From Dipodascopsis uninucleata var. uninucleata (lineage: Eukaryota > Ascomycota > Lipomycetes > Lipomycetales > Lipomycetaceae): DNA of 64,000 nucleotides. A model generated the notes under the pieces. It was not told the DNA's origin. It was given only the letters and a program-made list of their open reading frames with translations, and did no database searches. The stretch spans positions 248,001 through 312,000 of the forward strand of contig JAJLTO010000004.1 of assembly GCA_030568195.1 (NCBI GenBank), in the 5' to 3' direction. This document shows positions 50,707-63,800 of the stretch, piece after piece; the first letter of the stretch is position 1; the number at the start of each line of letters is the position of its first letter. A program made the position numbers and the translations under genes.

Positions 50707-52227
50707 CGCCTCTTTGGTATCCCAGCCTCATACTCCGGGTAACCAGTATAAGGGTAAGGGAGTTGATGAGGGCGATTGAGGAGCGCATTCAGAAGCGAGG
50801 ATAAAAGCAGCACTTTGGAATATGAATTGCGAGCAAACTACCAACTGAATGATAATATAATAACGCTATTTGAAGTTATGAGCTCATGCACCATCCCGAA
50901 GCTGTTTATAGTTAGAGAATATAGTCAACGATAGATAATGGGTAGGCATAAGTGTACCCGTGAGCTGACTCCCATGTAGACAGAATAGACCAACTATTGT
51001 TAAACGAGTTACAAGATGCATGCGAGGCGTAATTATGAGCTATCCTGCCTTATCGTATATATAAGCATAAATGCGTTTAGATTATGAAAGCATAGTATAC
51101 GTAAATACGTTCGCGGCTGTAGTAAAATTATAGAGATGCTCTTAAGCAACATACACTCTCGCTGTTCACAAGCAATATTGCTCGGTTCTTTGCGTTAGTA
51201 TTTCTTGACGAGCTATCGACCATGAGACGCTCACAAATTCTAAATATCCGTGTGAAGAATCCGCAGCAAGCAATCAAAGGCCTTATGTGAACTATTTAAC
51301 TAATCTAGTCTACCGAGAGGCGCAGGCCGTAAGTCGTTCTTGAATACTTGGCATGCGTGCCAGCACTAGACGGACTCAAGGCTTTCGATCAAAATAGAAG
51401 AGGAATCGGACTCAAACAGAGAAACGACAATCGCGGTATGTAACAGTAGCCCTCTTGAATGGTCTACGATGGAATCAAGGGTAGTACTATTGACAATCGA
51501 CTGCGTTTCGTACTAACCTTGGTACCTAGCCAGTGGCACAGTCTGCTACATCTACTTATATGATACCTGACCCCTCAAACTTTCGCATTGTCGCTCTCAA
51601 CTTCTAGAATAGAATTTCCTACGACAATAGGGTTAGTAATGGTAAATATGATTTATAGATCTTGAGAGAGAAGGACAAAAAGAAGGGCGAGGTAATGCAT
51701 GCTCTATCGTACAGGACATCTACTCGCTTTAAAATGATTGCGCGCAGCTCTGTACTGAGCCTCACCGAACTACTTGTGTTATGGGTAACACTGTGAGCAA
51801 ACAGATGGTGCTGTAATTTACGCTGGATCCATTTAGGTAGAGCCTATGTGACCTAAAGTAAAGCGCAGCACAGCCACTACTGTTTGTAGCTCCAATGAGG
51901 GATATCAGTTACACTAAGGTTGACTGGGCGCGTCTTTGTTGTGTAATATTTAATATTGATCTACGTAGTAACTGAGTAGCACTCTCATCTCCTTGGCGAG
52001 CTGGGACACCTGAACCGTGACAGATATAATTGAAGGAACGATAGACGGTAGAATATATAAAGGCTTTTTCTTTAATTTCTCGACCGAATTGAACTTCAGT
52101 TTACTAGCAGGTTAATCATCTATCCATATACTGTATGTGACCACAATCTATTGATATTACAGGTAAGCAAATAGAAACTGACGTCTCTACAGACTAGACG
52201 AATACATTCTATACAAACGTCATAAAT

Positions 52228-53112
52228 ATGGGTAAAGCACAGTCAAAACTGAGCCACGACCAGCTCCAAGAACTCCAGAAGTCAACTTACTTCGATCGAC
52301 GAGAACTGCAGCAATGGTACAAAGGTGAGTTTACATTTCTTGCGTCTCTAACGGCGTGCCTAATACGCTCAGGATATGTCGGCAGATGGAAATTCTAGCT
52401 AACAGTGGTGCTGATAACGTACAGATTTCTTGAAAGATTGCCCCTCCGGACAACTCACTAAGGCCGAGTTCCAGAAAATCTACAAGCAATTCTTTCCATT
52501 CGGCGATCCATCATCGTTTGCCGAATACGTTTTCAACGTGTTCGACAATGACCGCTCAGGTACCATCGACTTTAAAGAGTTTATCTGTGCGCTTTCGATC
52601 ACTGCTCGAGGAACTGTCGAGGAGAAGCTTCTATGTATGTATATGGGGCACAAGCTTTTATTGCTTGATACTATCTACTAACAGATGTCTACTGTAATGT
52701 AGGGTCGTTTCAGCTATATGATATAGATAACGATGGCAAGATTTCTTATAGCGAGATGCTGGCTATTGTCGAAGCGATTTACAAAATGGTAGGCACTATG
52801 AAGCAGCTCCCCGAGGATGAGGCTACTCCCAAGAAGGTAGGTTCTTTTGACTTGTGTATGAGTCAGCAGACTGAAATACTAACGATTACGGTCTATATAG
52901 CGTGTGGATAAGATTTTCGCTGCCATGGATAAGAATGCCGATGGCGAGCTGACTTTGGATGAGTTCAAGGAAGGATCTAAATTGGTATGTCTAGACGATG
53001 CACACATTGTGTGCTGTTACTTGTTATTTAAGTCTAAAATGTACTAATTTCCGTTCTATATTAGGATCCAACAATTGTCTCTGCTCTTAATATATATGAT
53101 GGTCTTGTATGA
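52228..53112 (+). CDS. FRQ1: Neuronal calcium sensor / frequenin homologue
   Basis: Five exons (52228-52324, 52425-52634, 52703-52836, 52901-52984, 53065-53112) encode exactly 190 aa, the length of NCS-1. Frq1 is a myristoylated EF-hand protein that activates the PI 4-kinase Pik1 at the Golgi. The N-terminus MGKAQSKLS is an N-myristoylation signal. EF-hand 1 is degenerate (CPSG), as always in this family; EF2 ([13 protein letters not shown] at 73-85), EF3 ([13 protein letters not shown] at 109-121) and EF4 ([13 protein letters not shown] at 157-169) have good Ca-binding loops. It ends ALNIYDGLV, typical of NCS-1. I first thought of calcineurin B; the [14 protein letters not shown] block rules that out. 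Three CTG codons at conserved aliphatic positions (8, 27, 163) support the standard genetic code. Confidence 0.97.
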
Positions 53113-54296
53113 GCATACGGTTAGATTATATCAGATGAATCGCGGTCTTTAATGTTCTCTTTTCTAATACTCTTAATATCAATTCGCGAAAATCATGAAT
53201 GACTTTTAACTCTACATTTCACCTCTGTAGCTAGGTGGGGTTTATACTATCTGCTGTCATAGTCTGTATTCACTTGTGTACCCCTATATTCTTTCTTGAT
53301 TGTTTGTGTACATTTGTTTTTATCTTAATTTTGGCGTTATTCCTAAGCTAATGATGTTATTTTGCTTCCTCACAATAAATAGATATCGAAGAGCTGCATA
53401 GACCACTAAGTTCTATTGGATTGTGTTTTGGATTGGATGGGTGGAGATTTTGAAGTTAGTTATTTATTCTTCCTTTATAAGTGACTGAAAATAATATGGT
53501 TTAAAAGTTTCGTCATCGTTCATAACTGCTACAGTACTATGAGAAGACAACCCATTCAATAGATATGTATTAAACAAAATATATAAGTTTAGGGAGACCA
53601 TATACGCAACCCACCAGGTATTGAATATTAGCAATGGCTCAATTTATAGTCTCGTAAATGAAAATGAACTCCGACATTTCTTCCATCCACTGATTTAAGA
53701 TCATCTTCAGAATTTCGTGGGCCGTTTGACGTGTTAGCTTAGTGCAATATCAAGAGACCAACACAAAGCCATGACTGCCACAACAAACGTCCATTATGTG
53801 AAACAGTTAAATTATAACAAACCCTAGAGATATATTAGATAGCATTAATGTTTGAAACATATATTTGCAGCTTTATATCTCTGGTTCACAACATCCTGCT
53901 TATCCAACACAAAAGTAAAATTATAGCTGAAAAGGTATAAAAGAACATTATATAAAATTAAAAAGAGTATAACAGAGCGCTTGGTAAACAGTAACTAAAA
54001 TAAAGATCGCCATGATTATGTAAACTGAAATTGTTAGTTTATAGGCATGTATTTGGCATGCATAGCTTATTTATTGCACCATTAAGCAGGAGTCTCCAAA
54101 ACTAAACCCATAAAATTCATGAACTTAGGCAGTAATAAATCTTCTTGGCCATACTTGGAAAGATGTCGCTGTCAGAATTAATAATATCCCATAACACCGC
54201 CGCCCATAATGCTGTCGATCTGTCGAGAACATACAAAAGAAAAACAAACTAGTAGAAAAAGAACTATCATGGTAACCAAACTCCATTGATTCAAAC
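53113..54296. other. Convergent intergenic region FRQ1 / RAD6
   Basis: The 1.18 kb between the two stop codons are AT-rich with T-rich runs after FRQ1 and A-rich runs before RAD6, fitting two 3' UTRs. A frame at 54125-54415 minus is a shadow of the last RAD6 exon. Nothing else is seen. Confidence 0.5.
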
Positions 54297-55071
54297 TTAT
54301 GACTCTTCCCAACTCTTCTCAACGGTCTCACGGACACGCTTTTCATACTGTTTTCTGTGATCTTTGTACAAGTTAGATGCTTCAACATTAGCAGGACTCG
54401 CGGTATTTGGGTCATTCAATAAACTAGACCAATGATAGTAAATGTCAGCACTGGGCTCCATTCCATGTAATATCAAACCGCAGATTTCATTTACCTTTGA
54501 ATAGAAGTCAGAATCGCAGCAACGTCGTAAGTCGGCGACCATCTATTCTGTAATATATCTAGACACAGTTCCCCAGATGCATAAACATTTGGATGAAACA
54601 TCTGAGAGATAAATCGCACTACAGGCGGCTTATTCGGATATTGCTCATCGAATTGCAAGATCAATCTGAAGGTCCCATCCTCAAATGGGGTGTCGTTAGG
54701 TCCGATTATAACTGCATTCCAAGTCATAACATTATCTGACACTGGAGAAGCGGAGACTCCAGCTGGTGGATCTTGTTGCATTCGCTAAAAATTAGTCAGC
54801 AAGATGATCCCTCATCTGATCGCATCATACCCATATTTTTATCATTCCTAGGTTCATATAGACATTATCAAGCTAATCATAGGACCATAGAACCAGTTTT
54901 GCGTCCATTTAAGATCAAATGCTCGTACGATCGTCTACACACGTAGACCGTCCATGCGAGTTACTATCTTGACGCTAGTAGAGCTGCTTCTCCAGACAAG
55001 TATCTATCGCGCTATGTGTATATACATACCTTGAAATCGCGCATTAATCTCCTGCGAGCCGTTGTCGACAT
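54297..55071 (-). CDS. RAD6: Ubiquitin-conjugating enzyme E2 Rad6/Ubc2
   Basis: Three exons (55071-55030, 54784-54495, 54423-54297; introns 245 and 71 nt) encode 152 aa. Rad6 with Rad18 ubiquitinates PCNA in post-replication repair, with Bre1 ubiquitinates histone H2B, and with Ubr1 serves the N-degron pathway. The sequence starts [21 protein letters not shown], has the [19 protein letters not shown] active-site region with catalytic Cys88 at the same number as in yeast, and ends [10 protein letters not shown]. It lacks the polyacidic tail of Saccharomyces Rad6 (172 aa), so it resembles fission yeast Rhp6 and human UBE2A/B. The frame starting at 54781 alone would miss exon 1, which carries the N-terminal helix needed for Ubr1 and Rad18 contacts. 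Confidence 0.98.
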
Positions 55072-55993
55072 TTTGCCTGTGAATCTGAGATGCCCAAGTT
55101 TAAAGCGAATATATATATATGGGCCGATGCGCAATATACGTGCACAAAGGAGATATACCTGTGAGTCTTATGAAAAAATGGTCCAGTGACTCAAAACTAT
55201 GGAAGTAATCCAAACTGAATCTGTATAAAATATAACTGGGATAAAATATTCAAGCAAGTTAAGGAAATAGCGGAAGTTTTTATGAGCCACTACTGCAATT
55301 GTCTATTTGGGGGATGTTCCTTCGTGAAGCAAGCAATTTGTGGTAGAAAATGATAATAGTTAGCTCTGAGAAGATACCAACAGACGTGGCTAAGGGTATA
55401 CACGTACTATAGTGGTTATTTATGCGCCACACAAAATAGAAGCTATCGGAAGACAAACCATCCAGAGTCACATTTATAAGCAATTGTCAAATGTATATTA
55501 CAAATATTAGTAACAAAACGAAACAAATTATTAATACATGTTCCTTTGACCGCTCATCCTGAACCGCGGTTTATGAGTAGCACTTCATCAAGTACTGATA
55601 CGTGCTACCTTTTTCATATTACTCAGTCTCTTCAATCATTGCTCAAATTGAGTCAGTCCTCCGAATATATTATTCATATACTAAAAGTAATAGGGAAAAT
55701 ACAAAATTCATTAAAAATCATATAATCATTAAAAGACTCACACCTAATGTGCACAACAGCTCGCACACAACCTTCTTTATCCTCAGAAAGCTTCAGATCA
55801 CCTCATTAAACACAACAGTCAAAAAAAAAAGGATGAAGAAAGAAGGCAAAAATTGATGTTTTTCTAAATAGAAAAATAGCATCTTCGAATAATAACACAT
55901 ATTCTCAAGTATAATAATTGAATAAACGATTCAATTATATGAATGATATCCAAAAGAAATCTGCCAATGTAGTGGAACAATTTATAATACTTT
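55072..55993. other. Intergenic region upstream of RAD6
   Basis: This 922-bp gap holds the RAD6 promoter and the acyltransferase 3' region. It shows a TATATATATA run at 55111-55121, 40 bp before the RAD6 ATG, and AT-rich sequence with an A-tract near 55820-55830. Open frames at 55280-55483 and 55602-55856 have no recognisable product. Confidence 0.45.
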
Positions 55994-57357
55994 TTATCGG
56001 TTCCACAGTGAGTATGCCTTCCAAGCTACATTAACACATAAAACGAAAGCTGCAGGAACGCAATAAATCTGCAAGATCTCAAATTTGCTTTTTAACTTAA
56101 CTTCGGTGTCAACAAGCAGTTCGCCATCAAAATGCCCATTGGTATAGTAATTGTCTAGCAGCTCATCCTTCTCCAACCAGCGCTTCTGAAGCCATCTCTC
56201 AAACTCTGTCTCATCGTCTAGAGGAATAGTTGACTTTTCGAAACGTCTCCAATGCATGTTTACACTCTTTGGGGGTCGACCTTGAAAATATATAGACGAC
56301 AGAGAGAAATAATCTTGACCAAAACCACCATGAGGAACACCCTCGTATGCAAGGGTGCAATCGTAGACATATGGTACGTCTAGATTCCTCAATACAAAGT
56401 ACAAGCCACGTGCACGAGGTAACAAAAGATTTTTCGGTTCAGTTACGTTCAATTTCTCAGCGTATTTGTGTGATTTATCGATTCCAGACTGACAAAAGTT
56501 GGTACCTTCCGGAAAAATTAGCATCCATGCAGGCCATTCAGACTCGGCATTAATTCGTGCCAAAGCATCATGCATACGTGATTCGTCTGTCTGCCACTTT
56601 CGTGAGAGGAAAATAAATCTGTAATATTGCATACCCCAGCCGACAAATGGAACGTTCTTTAATGATTCCTTTAGAAAGATGTAAAGACTACCATGGTGAC
56701 GGCTTGTATAAGCAATCCACCACATATATATCCAATCCGTGTAAATTTGATGATTAGCGATTAGTACTGTTCTATTACCGAAGTTTGTCTCGAGAAAACC
56801 GTCGTCATCCTTCTTGAGAAGTCCCGCCATTGACTTGTCGCCCACGACATGTACGAGCGTCGGACTCCAAAAATGTGTGACAGACGTTAATAACAGACCA
56901 AACGACTGCTTTGTATAGTCCACATATGCATGAAACCAATCCCCGGAAAAGATCCGGATAGGTAGTCCTAGTAGTTGAGAGAAATTGATTCTAATTAATA
57001 ATAATAAAATGTCAGCATATCAAGAATGTTCTGAAATTTGTATCTAAACATAGCAAGTCAAATTACTTACGTGAATACGGCAGACGTAAAATACAACACA
57101 AAAGTAACAAATCGAACCGCCTGTAGAGCAAATGGACGTTTTGCCTTCAAGTTTGTAGCCATTACTGTTGGATTGCGTTTGTTAGCAGCACCAGTTCCCA
57201 CCCTGTCCGTAGCCCCGTTAGCCGTTAGAGCCGCGATGCTTGGTAGAGCCGATTCCTTCATTAATCCATCCGATGCTGGTGCTGCTGCGGATGACGAAGA
57301 GATACCAGAGGACATTGACATCAGCTCGACGTCTGAACTTCTAGGAGCAGGAACCAT
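55994..57357 (-). CDS. CST26: 1-acyl-glycerophosphate/PI acyltransferase, Cst26 (Psi1) type
   Basis: Two exons (57357-57071 and 56990-55994, 80-nt intron) encode 427 aa. This PlsC/LPAAT-family group remodels the acyl chains of phosphatidylinositol in the ER. Motif I is NHQIYTDW (175-182), the substrate motif FPEGTN lies at 255-260, and IFLSRKW, PRARGL and YDCTLAYEG follow in the expected order. The closest memory match is Saccharomyces Cst26, which places stearate in PI; its paralogue YDR018C is an alternative. The acceptor before 56990 was chosen because it alone gives the conserved INFSQLLGLPIRIF; a nearer AG breaks the frame. Membrane segments are predicted near 75-108 and at the C-terminus (396-416). 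The first 70 residues are an Ala/Ser-rich extension absent from Cst26. Confidence 0.92.
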
Positions 57358-59103
57358 GTGTTCCTACTAGTTTCAAGATGCTTACTTCTAGCTGCTATTA
57401 CTATATGAGTCTATAAAGAGTGGCCAGCAAAACCAGAAGCGAGTGAACCTTCGATAAACACACAATCAACCAGAACTCAATCTGACACGATCACAAGTTA
57501 TACATAAGAGTCTATAAATTAATCTTTACAGATTTCTATCTGTACATGTATCTAAACGTATTCAATGTTGAAATAGCAATGTTAGCATATTTTGTTAAAA
57601 TGCCCAACATCACTCAAAACCATGATGACCACAATTCCTAGTCCAGAATGCTCAGCTTCCAAATTATTACTAGTCTACATTGAACGATGACGGAAGTCTG
57701 ACAGAAACTAAATCTCTCCTACTAAGTTTTGCTTTTATGCATTATATGTTTATAAATCTATCAAAATCTGTGGAGTAAATGCATAATAGCATTCAAATAG
57801 AACCACAATCGACATGACACTGGGACAATATTTATGCAATCTCTTATCCCGCGTGACAAAAAACTGTCCGGTCCAGCATCTTCAGCCGCAAATAGTGCGA
57901 ATGGGAATTTGCAGAATCTAGGTAAAGCTGCTACATAATGGCTATGTAAAACTAGATATTTTCTAAGTAGAGACAGGGTCTAAATAACTTTTCAATGACC
58001 GAATATCTCGAATACCCAATTGTATTTACTTTGCTCAGGAGTATAAGCTATCTAGATATATAAATCTCTCACTACATAATTTCGAACACGTGCAATTTTC
58101 AATATGTGGAGAACAAGCGCTCGTTTAACGGGCCATAGAAAGTATGCTTTCCGAGACGTATCGAGTAAAACACGGTATTATATTTAGAAAAACGTGTTAG
58201 TCACAATGTTATACAGCCGCAGATACTCTATTAACTAGTTGCTATTATAATATTATGGTTTTCGTAGGTTCTGTCGCCATGACCTCGCTAAGAGCTATTT
58301 AAATGAGCGCAAATGTCTGCGGGGAAATCTTTGGACTGCCTTTTGAAATAACATTCACCAGACGAAAAGTATTTATATGTACATATGTACACATATATTT
58401 TATCTGTTTTTTCCTTACGTATAGATGACCCACCACTATGGTCTTACACTACAATTCTACGTTATATCTCTTTTCATCTCGCATCTTTTATTCCAAGTTG
58501 TTACAGAGGAAATAAATGCAATCTAATCTTATAGCAGTAAGAAATGGTGCGGACAGATGGATCATAAGGCTGAAATTCGACGAATCATTTCGGGTATTCG
58601 TACTTCGAATACAATATGCCAATATTGGGTCGCTTGAATAGCAACAGACGGACGTATCAACTAGTTATTAAGTCAAATATCTACAATAGAGATCATTTAC
58701 CATTATTTTAAACTATAGTCCTGTATTAAGGAGATACGCCAGCGATTCTAACAGAAATTAAATCACCTTGAAACTACATTTAAAATCGAAACAAAAAGGA
58801 TATAAACTTTCAAATCAACCTGCAAAACAATCAGAGTCCATCTAGAACAACGACTTCTACTTAGTTATCTAGATTTTTGCTCTATATTACGAATATATAT
58901 CAAAAGCAAAGGAAAACAGATATAATGCGGTAAATATATGGGAAAGGATGTCATATAAAATATTACGGCATGACTTTTTGTTTCCCCGACATCAGAAATT
59001 CTAGCTGATGCTATTTTCATCGCATGGGCGATCTACCAATTCCGATCACTGAAATATCTATGAATATTGCTTTGTTGAGACTAAATAATCGTATCTAGTT
59101 AGT
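57358..59103. other. Intergenic region between the acyltransferase and acetate transporter genes
   Basis: The 1.75 kb carry the acyltransferase promoter and the acetate transporter 3' region. No frame of 60 codons is present. A short palindromic TATGTACATATGTACACATA run lies at 58376-58395. Confidence 0.45.
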
Positions 59104-60849
59104 CTATTCAGATTTCTTCATGAAATCCTTACTCCATGGCATAGGAACAGGCTTGATTATAAAGAGTCTATAGACAGACAGTTAGTATTCAACTATATCA
59201 AAAATTCCTAAGCTTATCAACTTACGAGTTCTCTCTAGTTGCCAAACCAGCAAATGCATTGTACCAAGCGGCAAAAGCAGCGAATATGCCAAAATATCCT
59301 CCGGCCTTGGTAATCGGAATACTTGGTCCTCCTTGCACAGTTGGGTAAAGATGACCAATAGCTAAAAGAAGGAAAGTAATATCCAGGAAGAAGAAGAGCA
59401 GGAAAAAGGCGAGTGTGGATCTTAATGTGCACAGCACTAACAAGAACGTGAATATAAACCACGCAAACAAAAAAAATGCAAGAGCGTTATTCAGTTCATT
59501 TGAGTTTGTGTAAGCAGATGTGATTCCAAAGGCATCAGTTTCTATAGCACCAAAAGCTAACCAAAATCCACCGAAGGAAGATAGAGCAGTAGCACCAAAA
59601 GTGTTCTCTAGGACCATCTCCCACATACCGGCACACAATTGGACGAAACCACCATAGAAAAAGGAGAGACCGACAACCACCTTGGCCTCAGTAACACCAC
59701 GAGCCTGGACATTTGTAAGAGACAAGACAAAGGTAGTCAAGCCGAAAGCACATAATCCTAATGGCGCCGGATTGGCGAACTTTCGTGATGGAGGTTGAGA
59801 ATAACCTATGCAAGATATTCGCGTTAATATTCGCGTAATTATTTTTTACCAGTCATTAGCTTTTTTGTTCTTTCTTAACGTTAACATGTCATGATGTTTT
59901 CAGCCACATCGGTTCTGAGGCGGTGCAACGTTGTGGCGGCGAAACACAACACCAAATAAAACAGATTCTGCGAGGGTCAAGGTATCGCGAAAGCAGTCAA
60001 GGATTAGCGAGAGCATGCGTTCAATAGCCAAATTACTCTCTAGATGTGACCATAAATTATCAGAATTACCTGATCTGGTTGCACTATTATATAGACTTCT
60101 CTTTTCTAGCAGATAAGTGTGCCACGATCTAAAATGCTGTTGTATGGTGGTGGTGCAAAGTGCTTCGGCGATGAGCTCGGAGATGCACCCCGGCGAAATT
60201 TCGGAGACCATCTTCTATATGCTATGACTGGTGCCAACCGGGATACGATAAAAGCACGCACACTTCCCCCCAAATATTGAGAACAGAGAATACTTTACTA
60301 TTCCATATGATAGAAGCAACTGGCAGAAAGAGCCTATAAGCAGATAAAAGATATACTGAATAGTCTCAGAACATATTTTTTGTTCATACAGTATATTTAT
60401 TTGCCACGCATATTCTTTGTATATGTTGTGATAGACTCTATAGAAGCACTATTTAAGTGTTCATAGATAGAGAATATGGATATCATTATGGAAAGATGAA
60501 ATGACCAATAGTTCTTGGACTATTGATATCAAGAGGGTATATCATAATATCATTTTAATGATGACTGACATGCTACTGAAAAGAAAGAAACAAAAATGAC
60601 TGCCATGCAACTTAAGAAGAAACAAAAGCGTTTCAAGTGTAACTAACCTGGATTAAGAGTTCCTCCGAATGCTTGAATGATGTCGTCTTTTGAAATCCAA
60701 GACTTGCCAATCTTCACGAGATTATCGTTTTCTGATGATGGCTTTTCTTGAGAAAACTCATGGTTTTCATGACTCATTTGCTTTTGCGACTCGATATCCA
60801 TGAAGTCTCTTTCGTTATGAGTTTGCGAAGAAGAAGAAGAAGAATTCAT
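59104..60849 (-). CDS. ATO1: Acetate transporter of the Ato/Gpr1/Fun34 (AceTr) family
   Basis: Three exons (60849-60648, 59805-59226, 59167-59104; introns 842 and 58 nt) encode 281 aa. Members are six-helix plasma membrane channels or transporters for acetate and succinate; Yarrowia Gpr1 also governs acetic acid sensitivity. The signature is AFGGTLNPG just before intron 1, rejoining GYSQPPSRKFANPAPLGL, with NPAPLGL at 79-85. Six hydrophobic segments follow, with FYGGFVQLCAGMWEMVLENTFGATALSSFGGFW between them, and the C-terminus ends PVPMPWSKDFMKKSE. The N-terminal 45 residues are Ser/Glu-rich and cytosolic. Intron 1 is by far the longest in the window. The symbol is a family label; Gpr1 and Ady2 are equally good names. 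Confidence 0.93.
59900..60211 (-). other. 103-codon open frame inside intron 1 of the acetate transporter gene
   Basis: An ATG-initiated frame on the host-gene strand lies wholly within the 842-nt intron. It starts MVSEISPGCISELIAE and ends AESVLFGVVFRRHN plus a short tail. It has no domain I recognise, no signal peptide and no strong codon bias. The region is richer in GC than the rest of the intron. The opposite strand is also open for 61 codons here (59931-60116), so openness may reflect base composition. It could be a nested gene, an alternative first exon or nothing. Confidence 0.25.
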
Positions 60850-63800
60850 TGCAATGATTAGAGTATTTAATCAAAAAAGCGTTGTGATAATGTTTATATA
60901 ACGTGACGGTGAATATAGAGCAACGTAAAAAGAAATTTTTTCAAGGGAGAACCTCAAATAATTTAATATACTATTGCACTAATAGAATCGTTTCAGATCA
61001 GAACTAGCAAACTTGTCAAAGCAGCTTAGTATCGGAAATTTATATATGGTCTTCTATTGAACAATATAGAACCAAAAGAACAGGAATAACAGTTTTACAA
61101 GACTGTTATAGCGAGTACTATTGAATGTGTATGATATGGAACTTGAGAACGAAACTGTGGGAAGCGGCGAATTGCTGTTTATATTTTAAAAGTGTTTGTC
61201 TCCATGTGGAGAATTTAATTATGTAAAAGGTAAGTGATGTTTAGTTGGGCAACGGCAGATTTACTTTACAACCGAGTGCAAAAAAAGTAAATGGCCTTCC
61301 ATTTGACCTAAAAGAGGGGAAAAGTTGAGTCTATCAAGCTTATCACTGTTAAGTATGTTCTCATGTCAATACCTGTAACAAATTCTTACGAAATTCTGTG
61401 TATATGGGGAAGTCTTGTGATACCGTTGGCTTGCGGCATACCATCATACCTATCACCGTGACCGAGAAAAATAAAAATCATTTGATTGCAAATTCAAGGA
61501 GTACTAGCCGCTCTCTTGTTTTTGCATAGCGGCGGCTTTTAGTGACGTGCGTTTAATTAAAGAATTATTTTGTTAGATTTATTAATTATAGCAATATTAG
61601 ACTTTAAGACTAGAAATGTGGCAACGAGCAGCACTGCAGTTTAATAATTCTTTCTGATTTCGATCACCAGGCTGGATAGTATAATCTAGATATTCGGATT
61701 ACAGTACGATTATGCATTTCAGAACAAGGTACAATAGTTGCCGTGGTTCCGGGAATTCTTATTTTGCACGTCTTTCTCTGTTTGAATTTGGATATCAGGA
61801 TAAGAACTTAAGTAAAATAAGTATTTTTTCATTCACATGGCTTCTTTTGATAAAATAATTATAATAAAAAATATTATTATTATTTTATAATGTAATTTTA
61901 TTATTGCCACGTCAAGCTATAGCAGCTACAATTTACATCATGGTATTTGTAGTGTTGACATGCTTGTTATGGGCTGTGCTAGATAATCAGACGATAAATG
62001 CTTGCTGACTATTATTAAATCTGAATAAACGAAGGAAATAGGATTAGAGCGGGTTATTTTTAATGGTTTTAAGATTTAAGCATGTACTACTGTGCGGGAA
62101 TATATGTGCGTTAGGAATAAGATCGAATTTTTCGAGGGTGTTGCTGCAACTCTAATATTTTAGTCTGTAGTGGGTTAAGTCATATTGCCGATTCTTACGT
62201 TGCAGAATATAAATGCTGCTCGACACTAAATAGTTGGCGAAAGTCAAAAGTCACTTTCTGTGTAGGCAACATCCGATAGTTCCATTGAACATAATGCGTA
62301 GAAAGACATCTCGAGTTGCAATGACACAATATTCTGCCTGTCTGGGAAAGTGGAGTATCTCGTGTTTCTTAGGCCGATTTTCCGTTTCAAGCGCAGGCGA
62401 AATGATAGCTTAATAATAGGTTAGCAGGTCTGTCTGGACGAACGGAAGTTTGTAGTAGTGCCGAGGCAAAATTAGTGGTCAGGGTAGACAGGCTAGTATG
62501 TGATGAGGCTCTAGCATAAATGTCTAAACAGACATGCAGCCAATGGAATTGCCGTAATTTCATAGGAAATCGCAGAACACGTTTAGTAGTGCGGGTGGGG
62601 TATAAGTGGGGGGAGAAATTAGTAAACCAAGCCGCACACCAGTCTACTTTTGTATTCAATTCGAAGCAGCTTGAATTCGCAAAAGCAGTTTACGCTCTGC
62701 TGCGAATTTCGCTAACTATTCAGGTTCCATCAATGTTGATCGACATGAATATGGAAAAAAAGAGCGGTTTAAAAATATATGTTGAACCTCAATGCTATTG
62801 TATTAGTTAGAATGTGGAGAAGTCAAACCATTAAATAAAAGACGTGTATTATATAGCAGGATCTTAAATTGCGCGAAATTTTAATAGATAAGACGCCTTC
62901 GGTGAGATCTCGGTGTCAGTATACCCAAGTGTCAGCATTCTGTAGAATAAACAATTTTAGCAACTGTACACTCTATAAGCGATTTCTATTGCGTATTACA
63001 GTCTGTCAATCTATAAAGTCTTTATTTATGGGGTTAATACGTAAGTCTATCTGTAGATGTAGAGAAGTGCGTTCCCTGAACAGGACGATGATCGAGATTC
63101 CAATGACACCATATAATCTGCGGTTCGCATTTTTTTCGGAGAGAAATTACATCTACACTCCTTTGTAGGCTATTATTGATACTATGAACTTAACTAGGGC
63201 GTCTACTAGCAGTAAATACTAAAAGCATGTTGTGTAGTACGTGTTCAAGAATAGGAGAAATAGCTTTTCGCGAAATATTTTTATATCAAAGTAAGCACAG
63301 ACAGGTCATTTTGTGATCGATTCAGAAGATATATTTCAGCTGAGCTCACTTAAATGATAGTGCTTAATGATCTCTTAATCACTATGTATTATCGATATGG
63401 GCATTGTCAGCATGTAGCATACTACTACATTGCCTGGTAGATGAGATAAGATAGATTTACATATACCTGATGAGCCTTGAGTCTAATTCGCAGGTTACAT
63501 AGAAGTATAACAGATTTTCCACTTTAGAAAATACAAAATTCTTATAATACTATGGTTCTCAGAGTTTTGGAAGTTTTATATGATCTTTTTTCGCCTTTAT
63601 TGCTTCTTTCGCTATTATTGCTTCTTTCGCTATTAATTCCATAGACGTCTTACATATATATGTAACTTCTTCATTCGCTTATCGTTGTATTTTCCAATTT
63701 ATGGCTTACTTAAGTATTAATATATACCATGATCTCTATATATCTAGTAGAATAGCTAAAAGCGATAAAACGAGATATCTTACCCTTGAACATGGCAAGA

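Noticed and set aside
61853-61905. AT-rich hairpin-like stretch as a replication origin
   Set aside because: The composition is suggestive but no defined origin consensus is known for this organism, so no call is made.
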